Below, in pieces: positions 1-5,903 of a stretch of DNA of 14,955 nt. Position numbers and translations under genes: made by a program. The notes below the pieces were generated by a model. It was not told where the DNA came from, searched no databases, and saw only the letters and a list, made by a program, of their open reading frames with translations. Position 1 is the stretch's first letter; the number at the start of each line of letters is the position of its first letter. This DNA is from Deltaproteobacteria bacterium (GTDB taxonomy: Bacteria; Desulfobacterota; Desulfuromonadia; Desulfuromonadales; Geothermobacteraceae), in NCBI GenBank assembly GCA_003695205.1, contig RFIO01000329.1, forward strand, positions 1-14,955. Direction: 5' to 3'.

Positions 1-279
1 CGCCTGGGGCTGGTCGAAGTGCTGTCACGGGGGCGCAAGCTGCCCCTGCTTATTGACGACGCCCTGGTAAACATCGACCAGTCCCGTCAGCTTCAGGCCC
101 TGAGCCTGCTGAAAAAAATAGCGGGAGATCACCAGGTTGTCCTGTTCAGTCACGACGAGCGGCTCGGCCGACGGGCTGCCAGGGAAGGCTGGAATGTGAT
201 AACGTTGGATGAACGGTCCGACGTTCGACCAGAGACGAGACAGGAGGAGGAACATGCCGGACAGCTGCATCTTCTGTAA
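1..279 (+). CDS. YhaN/SMC-like AAA ATPase, C-terminal fragment
   Basis: This is the last 92 codons of a gene that begins before the window. The fragment is the C-terminal half of an ABC/SMC-type ATPase head: a Walker B strand (LPLLIDD, fragment residues 14-20), the following D-loop-like ALVNID (21-26), and an H-loop VVLFSHD (46-52) with the switch histidine at 51. The Walker A, the coiled coil and the signature motif would lie upstream and cannot be seen. The spacing and the phrase LIDDALVNID resemble the YhaN/RecF/Rad50-like group of DNA-associated ATPases, often encoded beside an SbcD/YhaO-like nuclease; that partner is not visible here. The reading frame is open from base 1 to the TAA. Its last 26 bases overlap the start of the HIT gene, suggesting translational coupling. 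The ATPase class is fairly sure; the exact family is an inference. Confidence 0.7.
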   Translation, partial: RLGLVEVLSRGRKLPLLIDDALVNIDQSRQLQALSLLKKIAGDHQVVLFSHDERLGRRAAREGWNVITLDERSDVRPETRQEEEHAGQLHLL

Positions 280-601
280 GATCGTCGCCGGAGAAATCCC
301 CGGCAACTTTGTCTACCAGGATGACCGCCTGGTGGTGCTGGAGGATATCAATCCCCAGGCACCCCATCATTATCTGATCGTGCCCAAAAAGCACATCAGG
401 ACAACACTCGACCTGACCAGTGCCGACAATGAAATGATCGGGCATATCTTCCAGATCGCAGGCAAGGTGGCCCACGACAAGGGGTTCGCCGAAGATGGCT
501 TCCGCGTTGTCAACAACTGCAATGCCGGAGGTGGCCAGGTGGTCTGGCACATTCACTTCCACCTGCTCGGCGGACGGGACATGGGGTGGCCTCCGGGCTG
601 A
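254..601 (+). CDS. hinT: HIT family purine nucleoside phosphoramidase (HinT-like)
   Basis: This 115-aa protein has the usual length of HinT. The N-terminal CIFCKIVAGEIP (5-16) and the C-terminal histidine triad HIHFH (99-103), followed by LLGGR, are the family hallmarks. GQVV just before the triad matches the conserved nucleotide-binding loop. Family members hydrolyse nucleoside 5'-phosphoramidates and acyl-adenylates in the cytosol; the catalytic His is the middle residue of the triad (H101). The ATG at 254 is chosen because a strong GGAGGAGG ribosome site ends four bases before it and the protein then begins with the family's standard MxxCIFCKI. An in-frame upstream start at 209 would add 15 residues with no family support. 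It begins inside the end of the upstream ATPase gene, so the two are probably co-transcribed. Confidence 0.93.
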   Translation: MPDSCIFCKIVAGEIPGNFVYQDDRLVVLEDINPQAPHHYLIVPKKHIRTTLDLTSADNEMIGHIFQIAGKVAHDKGFAEDGFRVVNNCNAGGGQVVWHIHFHLLGGRDMGWPPG

Positions 602-685
602 TCTCCACCTGTCTGTAAGTCGTTGGCCCAAGGCGAGCCTGTGGGGAGTCCCGAAACAAATGCCGCGCCAGTGCATTTTTCTGTG

Positions 686-712
686 TTGCATGCGGCTGCA
701 ATTTATTAGAAT
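686..712 (+). promoter_or_regulatory. Possible promoter with internal inverted repeat upstream of the RSH gene
   Basis: In the 129-bp gap after hinT a -35-like TTGCAT (686-691) and a -10-like TAGAAT (707-712) are 15 bp apart, which is shorter than ideal. The segment TTGCA-TGCGGC-TGCAA (686-701) is a perfect 5-bp inverted repeat overlapping the -35 and could be an operator or simply a chance palindrome. The region is locally more AT-rich than the flanking genes, and the next start codon is at 731. The boxes are weak, so this is a suggestion only. Confidence 0.25.
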
Positions 713-730
713 TACTTCTGAAGATCTGAC

Positions 731-2203
731 GTGGAAAACGAGGTCGGTGTGCAGGCGAAAGAACAGGTAGCGGAATACGATCAACGCCGGGAATTGCGTC
801 TGATCAATGAAATGATGGAGCTTCTGGTCACTCACCATGGCGGTGAGATGACAGAAGAGGGACTGGACAGTGCCATCGATGCCCTGCAACAGGCCATCCA
901 GATATCCCGCGCCTCCCATGCCGGCCAGTTCCGCAAATCGGGTGAGCCCTACTTTTTCCATCCACTGAGGGTCGCGCATATGGCGGCCCGGTACTGGATG
1001 GATTTCCCCTCAGTGATCGCTGCCATTCTGCACGATGTGGTAGAGGACACCGACCTCTCCCTTGAGCACATCAGCCGCAACTTCGGCGAGGAAGTCGCGT
1101 TGCTGGTCAACGGGTTGACCAAGGTCGAGGATGACCGTCTCAGCCGGGAGGCCCTGCAGGCGGAAACCTACCGCAAGCAACTGTTGGCGGCTATCGAGGA
1201 TATTCGTGTGCTCTGTCTGAAGTTCTGGGACAGGATCGACAACATGCGCACACTCTCGGCCCTTTCTGCCGCCAAACAGCAGCGCATCGCCGAAGAAACG
1301 CGCAAGGTCTATGTTCCGCTGGCCCGACACCTCGGGATGGGCATGGTGGCGACCGAGCTTGAATCGCTGGCCCTTGCGACCATTTATCCTGGGCGGGCCA
1401 GCCGCTACCGCAAGGCCCTTGACTGTCTCAGGGACGAGTCCGGACCGGACCTGCGGAAAATTCGGGCCGCGCTTGCCAACAGCTTCGAACATCACAAACT
1501 GTCGACCCGGCAGAAGGATCGTTGGCGGCCCTTTTCAATCAGCGCCGCCCGGGACGCCGGTCGCGGCGTTGCCGCCCTGTATACCCTGGACATCCAGGTC
1601 GACCGAGCCATGGATGCCTACCTGGCTCTCGGTATCCTGCACAGTCTTTTCCCGCCGATTCCGGGCAAGTTGCGGGACCATCTCTACACCATGTCCCGGC
1701 ACGGCTACCAGGCCCTCAAAACCACGGTGCAGGCCGGTGAACACAGGCTCAGGGTCGAAATCACCACCCGCAAATTCGCCCGCTTCAATGAAGCAGGCGT
1801 TCTGGCGCCAGGTTTTGATTTCTCCCAGGGGAATTTCCAGAGCCTGATGACGTCGCTCATGGAAGGGGAGTCGGCCATCGATACCGAAAGCCTGAGGCTG
1901 GCATCCTCGCAAATCAGGGTCTTCACGCCTCGAGGCGAGCCGCGCACTCTGCCGGAAGGTAGCGGCGTGCTCGATTTCGCCTTCGATATTCATGAGGAAC
2001 TTGGCCTGCATGCATCGCGGGCCCGCATCAATGGCAAAACGCGCCTGCTCAAGGCCAGGCTTATGGACGGCGATCAGGTCGCGATCGAGCGGGCCGACAC
2101 CCCACAGGTGCTGCCCAAGTGGCTCGAGTGGGCCGTCACCCCGCGGGCGCGCAATGCCATCCGCAAGTATCTGCGCACCAGGGTCCGCAAATCCGAACAA
2201 TGA
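731..2203 (+). CDS. Short RelA/SpoT homolog, probable (p)ppGpp hydrolase with degenerate synthetase domain
   Basis: A 490-aa RSH protein. The N-terminal HD hydrolase domain keeps the metal and catalytic residues of the family: FFHP (H77), HDVVEDT (H101, D102, E105, D106), and KFWDRIDNMRT (D167, N171). The following synthetase-like region (about 250-360) is recognisable from IPGKLRDHLYTMSRHGYQALKTTV (310-333). However, the usual YDLLALR is replaced by AALYTLD, so the catalytic Asp position is Ala282, and the usual EIQIRT is replaced by RVEITT, so the catalytic Glu position is Arg341. A TGS domain follows (about 395-455, starting IRVFTPRGE). The helical, zinc-finger and ACT domains of full-length Rel/SpoT (about 700-740 aa) are absent. 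It therefore probably degrades (p)ppGpp without making it. The start is GTG; a stop lies 10 bases upstream in frame, so no earlier start is possible. The ribosome site GAAGA (720-724) is modest. Its stop overlaps the next start (ATGA). Confidence 0.85.
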   Translation: MENEVGVQAKEQVAEYDQRRELRLINEMMELLVTHHGGEMTEEGLDSAIDALQQAIQISRASHAGQFRKSGEPYFFHPLRVAHMAARYWMDFPSVIAAILHDVVEDTDLSLEHISRNFGEEVALLVNGLTKVEDDRLSREALQAETYRKQLLAAIEDIRVLCLKFWDRIDNMRTLSALSAAKQQRIAEETRKVYVPLARHLGMGMVATELESLALATIYPGRASRYRKALDCLRDESGPDLRKIRAALANSFEHHKLSTRQKDRWRPFSISAARDAGRGVAALYTLDIQVDRAMDAYLALGILHSLFPPIPGKLRDHLYTMSRHGYQALKTTVQAGEHRLRVEITTRKFARFNEAGVLAPGFDFSQGNFQSLMTSLMEGESAIDTESLRLASSQIRVFTPRGEPRTLPEGSGVLDFAFDIHEELGLHASRARINGKTRLLKARLMDGDQVAIERADTPQVLPKWLEWAVTPRARNAIRKYLRTRVRKSEQ

Positions 2204-3246
2204 AATATCTCGGGTATCTTCTGCTGCTCTGCCTTCTGCCCATACAGGTCCTTGCCGGCGAAGGACGCGCCAACCTCTTTATCTATCACCGGTTCAACGA
2301 GCCGCGCTACGCAAGTACCAACATCGACCTCGAAACCTTTCGGGAACACCTGGAGGTCCTGAAAAAAAAAGGTGCGCGGGTGGTTCGTCTTGGTGAGGTG
2401 GTTCACCGCCTGCTGCAGGGCGGCCTGGGGAACGAAACTTTTGTCTCCCTGACCGTTGATGACGGTTTTCGCAGTTTTCTGCGGGCATTCGAATTGTTGC
2501 GGCAGTACGGTTACCCGGTCACCCTTTTCGTCAATACCGATGCCGTTGGAGGGGCTTCCTATCTGTCCTGGGAGGAGTTGGCAACCCTTCACGGCCAGGG
2601 TGTCGAGATAGGGGGGCACACTGCCTCTCACCCTCACATGGTGAACAGGCGTGATGGGGAAACCAGGGAAGCCTGGCTTGAGCGCCTTAAAACAGATCTG
2701 CGGCGTTCCAGGGAAGCCTTCAGGCAACATCTTGGTTTCGTTCCTGATCTGTTTGCCTACCCCTACGGTGAATACGACTTCGATGTTCAGTCCCTCGTCA
2801 GGCAGTTCGGCTTCAGGGCTGCGGTGGCCCAGCAGTCAGGGGTGGTTCACGACGCCAGCGACCTGTTTGCCCTGCCGCGCTTTCCCATGGGCGGTCCCTA
2901 CGCCAGTGTTGCCTCCTTCCGGGAAAAACTTGCCATGAGGCCCCTCAAGGTCCTGTCGGCCCGTCCGGCATCACCGGTCCTTTCCGGAGAAAACCCACCG
3001 GTACTTGAATTGGTTGTTGATGCCGGAAACCTGATTGCCGAACAACTGACCTGCTATGTCAGCGGCCAGGGGAGGGGAGTAGTTGAGTGGCTTGACAGGG
3101 CGGAAGGGCGGTTGCGGATTACGGCCCGGGAACCCCTGCGCGGACGCAGGGGCAAGTACACCCTGACCGCTCCGGGGCGAGCCGGCGGCTGGCACTGGTA
3201 CAGTCACCTGTGGATTCGTCCTGAAATTGACGAGAGCGGTTATTGA
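2200..3246 (+). CDS. Secreted polysaccharide deacetylase (NodB/carbohydrate esterase 4 type)
   Basis: A 348-aa protein with an N-terminal signal peptide (hydrophobic residues 4-19, likely cut after VLA at 17-19), so it acts outside the cytoplasm. The NodB domain shows motif 1 TVDDG (85-89, with D87 and D88), motif 2 HTASH (140-144, metal histidines 140 and 144) and a motif-3-like AYPYGEYD (186-193). The phrase FIYHRF near residue 27 is typical of the PgaB/YadE-like branch, which removes N-acetyl groups from surface glycans. A C-terminal region of about 100 residues (250-348), ending in HWYSHLWIRP, looks like a beta-rich accessory domain I do not recognise. The ATG at 2200 overlaps the stop of the RSH gene, implying translational coupling, and gives a proper signal peptide; a longer in-frame reading from 2119 would bury it. 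Substrate cannot be told from sequence. Confidence 0.88.
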   Translation: MKYLGYLLLLCLLPIQVLAGEGRANLFIYHRFNEPRYASTNIDLETFREHLEVLKKKGARVVRLGEVVHRLLQGGLGNETFVSLTVDDGFRSFLRAFELLRQYGYPVTLFVNTDAVGGASYLSWEELATLHGQGVEIGGHTASHPHMVNRRDGETREAWLERLKTDLRRSREAFRQHLGFVPDLFAYPYGEYDFDVQSLVRQFGFRAAVAQQSGVVHDASDLFALPRFPMGGPYASVASFREKLAMRPLKVLSARPASPVLSGENPPVLELVVDAGNLIAEQLTCYVSGQGRGVVEWLDRAEGRLRITAREPLRGRRGKYTLTAPGRAGGWHWYSHLWIRPEIDESGY

Positions 3247-4190
3247 AGGCTGGCGACCAGTTCGGGCTGGCGGCTGTAATTGCGCCGGTTGAGAATCGGA
3301 CGGAGTTCGGCTTCGGCCAGCCGGGCAAGGCCGTGGCCGCGGATCAGTCTGCGGATATCTTCGACGTAGGCCTGACGCCGGGTCGAGTAGAGATGCAGGC
3401 CGGAGGCCAGTTCAAATCCGGAAGGAGACTTGCCCGATGCCCTGAGCTGTTCACGCCTCAGGCGCAGGGATTCATAGGCCCAGTGACTGTTGATGTTGCG
3501 GGCATAGGACTTGAGCGACTCATACAGGGACGCGAAGACCCGCACCTCGTAGGTGGCACCGTCCGGTCGATTTTCCGGGACCAGGCCTGTTCCCCGGGTG
3601 AAGGTCCATTCCCCGAACAGGTTGTTGGCCAGACGACTGAATCTGGAGGTGCCGTAGGCCGATTCATTGGCTGCCTGGGCCAGGATCAGGTCGACGGGAA
3701 TGGTGTCGACGCGGCGCAGCAATTCGTCCCTGACAGAGCCGTCGACAAGGGGGTCGCCCTTGACCCGGTAGCGCTGACGCAGGCTGGTCAGAAAGGCCCG
3801 ATCGGTTTCGGAGAGTTTTTCACCGCGTTCCGCCAGGTCCAGGATGGCGGCCAGTTGCTTGCGTTCGAGCCGGATTTCCTCGTTCAGCATCAACGCCATG
3901 GGTAACAGGGCGAGGTAGAAAAGACGCTTTTTTTCGGCCGGGAGCCTGATGGCGGCCATGTCCTCCGGCAACCGTTCGAGCACCAGCGGCGGAACACCCT
4001 GTCTCAGGGTTGTCAGGTCATAGTCGAGCTGGAGAAACAGGTCTTGCAGCTCGGCAAAGGTTTCCGGTGCCGCCACCCGGGGCGGTATCAGCAGGTTCGG
4101 CTGGCCGCGGTAGGCCGAATCTCGGCAGCCGCTGATCAGGGCCGGAACAACGAGAAGCAGGAGTATGGTCAGGCTGAATACTTTTTTCAT
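3240..4190 (-). CDS. Bax-like glucosaminidase lipoprotein
   Basis: A 316-aa protein on the minus strand. The first 22 residues form a lipoprotein signal: MKK, a hydrophobic run, then the lipobox ISGC with the lipidated cysteine at 22. The C-terminal half carries the Bax/glucosaminidase core (GH73-like): IPVDLILAQAANESAYGTS with the presumed catalytic Glu in ANES, followed by RLANNLFGEWTF and a distal SYARNINSHWAYESLR. Proteins of this family cleave glycan bonds in peptidoglycan. The start is fixed by the signal peptide; the frame stays open 127 codons further upstream but without family support. No good Shine-Dalgarno sequence precedes the ATG. The last 7 bases overlap the end of the convergent deacetylase gene, so the two transcripts are antisense at their 3' ends. 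It could be an envelope-remodelling partner of that deacetylase (inference). Confidence 0.85.
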   Translation of the reverse strand: MKKVFSLTILLLLVVPALISGCRDSAYRGQPNLLIPPRVAAPETFAELQDLFLQLDYDLTTLRQGVPPLVLERLPEDMAAIRLPAEKKRLFYLALLPMALMLNEEIRLERKQLAAILDLAERGEKLSETDRAFLTSLRQRYRVKGDPLVDGSVRDELLRRVDTIPVDLILAQAANESAYGTSRFSRLANNLFGEWTFTRGTGLVPENRPDGATYEVRVFASLYESLKSYARNINSHWAYESLRLRREQLRASGKSPSGFELASGLHLYSTRRQAYVEDIRRLIRGHGLARLAEAELRPILNRRNYSRQPELVASLQ

Positions 4191-4199
4191 GGTCTGCAG

Positions 4200-4224
4200 G
4201 TGCCCGAAGCCGTATGTCGGGCAC
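4200..4224 (-). promoter_or_regulatory. Perfect stem-loop in the leader of the Bax-like gene
   Basis: GTGCCCGA (4200-4207) and TCGGGCAC (4217-4224) form a perfect 8-bp inverted repeat around a 9-base loop. Given the likely minus-strand promoter just beyond it, the stem would sit at the very 5' end of the mRNA, ending 9 bases before the ATG where a ribosome site would be expected. It may affect translation or mRNA stability, or be a protein-binding operator. Confidence 0.45.
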
Positions 4225-4234
4225 AAGGCCGCAT

Positions 4235-4263
4235 CATATAGCATGCCCTCGGGTGGAGCGCAA
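4235..4263 (-). promoter_or_regulatory. Putative sigma-70 promoter for the Bax-like gene
   Basis: Read on the minus strand, a -35 TTGCGC (4258-4263) and a -10 TATATG (4235-4240) are separated by exactly 17 bp, with a TGC extended -10 next to the -10 box. This predicts transcription starting near 4228 and a leader of about 38 bases. The divergent yjbQ-like gene begins at 4296, so the boxes lie between the two genes. Confidence 0.5.
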
Positions 4264-4295
4264 CCCGGCTTGACCTGTCGGCAGGGAGGTGACGC

Positions 4296-4715
4296 ATGAA
4301 ATCGTTTCGCAGGGAACTCTGGTTTCAGGTGCCCGACAGGCGCGCTTTTGTCAATATTACCAGACAGGTTGAAGAATGCCTGCGCGAAAGCGGAATACAG
4401 GAAGGCCTCTGTCTCGTCAATGCCATGCATATCACAGCCTCGGTCTTTATCAACGATGATGAGGGCGGTCTGCATCAGGATTTCGAACGTTGGCTGGAAG
4501 AACTTGCCCCTCACGAGCCTCTCAGCCGCTATCGTCACAACCTGACCGGTGAAGACAACGGCGATGCTCACATAAAACGCACCCTGATGGGCCGGGAGGT
4601 CGTGGTCGCCATCACCGAAGGAAGGCTCGATTTCGGCCCCTGGGAACAGATTTTCTATGGTGAGTTCGACGGACGCAGAAAAAAGCGGGTTCTGGTCAAA
4701 ATCATCGGAGAATAG
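4296..4715 (+). CDS. YjbQ/UPF0047 family protein
   Basis: A 139-aa cytosolic protein matching the YjbQ (UPF0047) family in length and motifs: a family histidine in NAMHITASVFIN (43-54; most members have HTTAG), the conserved NGDAHIKRTLMG block, GRLDFGPWEQIFYGEFDG, and the basic C-terminus RKKRVLVKIIGE. Some members have been reported to show secondary thiamine-phosphate synthase activity, but the physiological role is unsettled. The departures (HITAS for HTTAG, GPWE for GTWQ) suggest a subfamily variant. The ATG is preceded by GGGAGGTG at a good distance. It is divergent from the Bax-like gene, and the next downstream gene has its own promoter-like sequence, so it may be a single-gene unit. 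Confidence 0.88.
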   Translation: MKSFRRELWFQVPDRRAFVNITRQVEECLRESGIQEGLCLVNAMHITASVFINDDEGGLHQDFERWLEELAPHEPLSRYRHNLTGEDNGDAHIKRTLMGREVVVAITEGRLDFGPWEQIFYGEFDGRRKKRVLVKIIGE

Positions 4716-4735
4716 CTGGCGCTGCCTGAAACCGG

Positions 4736-4764
4736 CTGAAATTCTGACGGTTACAGGCTATAAT
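4736..4764 (+). promoter_or_regulatory. Putative sigma-70 promoter for the 54-aa protein gene
   Basis: A perfect -10 TATAAT (4759-4764) lies 17 bp after a partial -35 CTGAAA (4736-4741). The start codon of the small gene follows at 4794. The -10 is the best match to consensus in this half of the window; the -35 is four of six. Confidence 0.5.
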
Positions 4765-4793
4765 TTCTTTACGAACGCGATGGAGAAGGTGGA

Positions 4794-4958
4794 ATGCAGA
4801 CCGTCAAAACCGCAACCTTTGAGGCCCTGATTTCCCTGGCTGAAGAGCAGCCGGAAGGGGGCTACATCTTTCGGCTTGATGGGGAGGAATACCGCATCGA
4901 CGATGTCCTCGAGATTTCCCGTATTGCCGAGAAACATGATTATATTGTCATTTACTGA
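4794..4958 (+). CDS. Small acidic hypothetical protein (54 aa)
   Basis: A 54-residue reading frame beginning MQTVKTATFEALISLAEEQ and ending KHDYIVIY. It has a promoter-like sequence upstream, a GGAGAAGG ribosome site five bases before the ATG, and third-position GC use like its neighbours, which together support real coding. The composition is acidic with alternating short helices and beta-prone stretches (YIFRLDGEEYRID; HDYIVIY), suggesting a small soluble alpha/beta protein. There is no signal peptide, membrane segment or metal motif. I do not recognise the family. It ends 15 bases before the ferritin-like gene and is probably co-transcribed with it. Confidence 0.7.
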   Translation: MQTVKTATFEALISLAEEQPEGGYIFRLDGEEYRIDDVLEISRIAEKHDYIVIY

Positions 4959-4973
4959 CCCCCGGAAGGAAGG

Positions 4974-5453
4974 ATGAGCATGAGCAACGCCCCCGTGTGC
5001 CACACCTACGAAGCCGCTCTCGAGATGGCCATTGACATGGAGAATGAAAGTTTCCGCCACTATCTCAGGGGGTTGCTGACAGTTCGTGACAAGGCAGCCA
5101 GAAGCCTGCTCAGGGAGATGGCGCTGGACGAACTCGAGCACAAGTACACCCTGGAAAAGGCCCTCGTGGAAGGCAGCATCGAAGGAGGACACACTCTCGA
5201 AAAACCGGTGCCGACCATGAATCTCGACTACGTCCTGAGCAAAAAGGAGCTGGAGCCGGATTCGGGGGCGCAGGATGTGCTTGCCTATGCCATTCACCTG
5301 GAAAAGAACGCGCTTGATTTCTATCGGCGCATGGCACAGGGGTGCGCCGGCGCCCCCATGGCTTCGTTGTTCGAACGTATCGGCAACGATGAAAGCCGGC
5401 ATCTGCAAAAACTTGAGGATATGTACGAACAGCATTTCCTCAGCGAAAACTGA
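4974..5453 (+). CDS. Ferritin-like/rubrerythrin-type diiron protein
   Basis: A 159-aa all-helical protein with the two-fold repeated diiron signature: Glu23 followed by E53-x-x-H56 (DELEHKYTLEK), and Glu110 followed by E140-x-x-H143 (NDESRHLQKLE). The identical 30-residue spacing in both halves fits a four-helix bundle with a carboxylate-bridged diiron site. There is no C-terminal rubredoxin domain, so it is an erythrin-like protein rather than full rubrerythrin. Such proteins take part in peroxide handling or iron oxidation in anaerobes; the substrate here is unknown. Two ATGs six bases apart (4974 and 4980) both fit the GGAAGGAAGG ribosome site; the second has the better spacing. It sits between two uncharacterised small genes. 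Confidence 0.82.
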   Translation: MSMSNAPVCHTYEAALEMAIDMENESFRHYLRGLLTVRDKAARSLLREMALDELEHKYTLEKALVEGSIEGGHTLEKPVPTMNLDYVLSKKELEPDSGAQDVLAYAIHLEKNALDFYRRMAQGCAGAPMASLFERIGNDESRHLQKLEDMYEQHFLSEN

Positions 5454-5492
5454 CTCGGCCGAATGACGGCGCCTTCCGAGCGGGAGGGACGT

Positions 5493-5831
5493 ATGAACCG
5501 TGTACTGCTCATGGGTGTTTTCGCCCTGGCCCTGGCCCTGGTGACTCTCTGGCGGGTCCTGCGTGAAAGAGAGGACGCGAGGCTCGTGCGGCTGAACCGT
5601 GCCTGGGGCCGCCGGGCCGGGCTGGCCATCTTCTTTGTTTTTCACGTCGGACTGCCGGTTCTGTTCGGCATCCTTTTTCTCAGCCAGGGTATTGTCGCCT
5701 TCGCCCGTGACGGGATCGCCTGGGATATCTCCTCCGGGCTCCCGCTTTTGCGCAACTACCTTCCAGAGCAGGTTGCGGTGCTTGTGCCGCCGCTTGAGCC
5801 GATCTTCTCTCTCGACCTGCTCGTCCCTTGA
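5493..5831 (+). CDS. Small two-helix inner-membrane protein, unknown function
   Basis: A 112-aa protein with two predicted membrane helices (about residues 4-20 and 43-70) joined by an Arg-rich loop (RVLREREDARLVRLNRAWGRR, 21-41), which by the positive-inside rule should face the cytoplasm. The C-terminal 40 residues (from ARDGIAWDIS) would then be periplasmic. I do not recognise a family. The ATG at 5493 is preferred because GGGAGGGAC lies just upstream; an in-frame ATG at 5463 would add ten polar residues with no ribosome site. It follows the diiron gene by 39 bases on the same strand. The htpG promoter -35 overlaps its stop codon. Confidence 0.68.
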   Translation: MNRVLLMGVFALALALVTLWRVLREREDARLVRLNRAWGRRAGLAIFFVFHVGLPVLFGILFLSQGIVAFARDGIAWDISSGLPLLRNYLPEQVAVLVPPLEPIFSLDLLVP

Positions 5832-5856
5832 CACATCCCGCCACCGGGATTAGTTT
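5828..5856 (+). promoter_or_regulatory. Putative htpG promoter with a palindrome in its spacer
   Basis: A perfect -35 TTGACA (5828-5833) overlaps the stop codon of the membrane-protein gene. At 17 bp spacing the -10 would be TAGTTT (5851-5856), which is weak and could mean an activated or alternative-sigma promoter. Between them lies a perfect palindrome ATCCCG-CCAC-CGGGAT (5835-5850), in an operator-like position. It could instead act as a short stem at the end of the upstream transcript, but no T-tract follows. Confidence 0.4.
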
Positions 5857-5858
5857 GC

Positions 5859-5883
5859 CTGCGTTCCTGAAACAGGGATGCAG
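5859..5883 (+). promoter_or_regulatory. Stem-loop in the htpG leader
   Basis: CTGCGTTCCTG (5859-5869) pairs with CAGGGATGCAG (5873-5883) over all 11 positions (two of them G-U) around a 3-base AAA loop. It ends eight bases before the GGAGG ribosome site of htpG, so it is in the 5' untranslated region. It does not match the CIRCE element (TTAGCACTC with GAGTGCTAA). A heat-sensitive or stabilising mRNA structure is possible. Confidence 0.5.
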
Positions 5884-5903
5884 ACAAAATCCGGAGGTTT
5901 GTC

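Noticed and set aside
146..979. A 277-codon minus-strand frame across hinT and the start of the RSH gene.
   Set aside because: It overlaps two recognisable plus-strand genes and has no protein resemblance.
5828..5903. CIRCE or sigma-32 type heat-shock element upstream of htpG.
   Set aside because: The CIRCE arms TTAGCACTC and GAGTGCTAA are absent, and no CCCCAT-type -10 sits at the right distance from the TTGACA.
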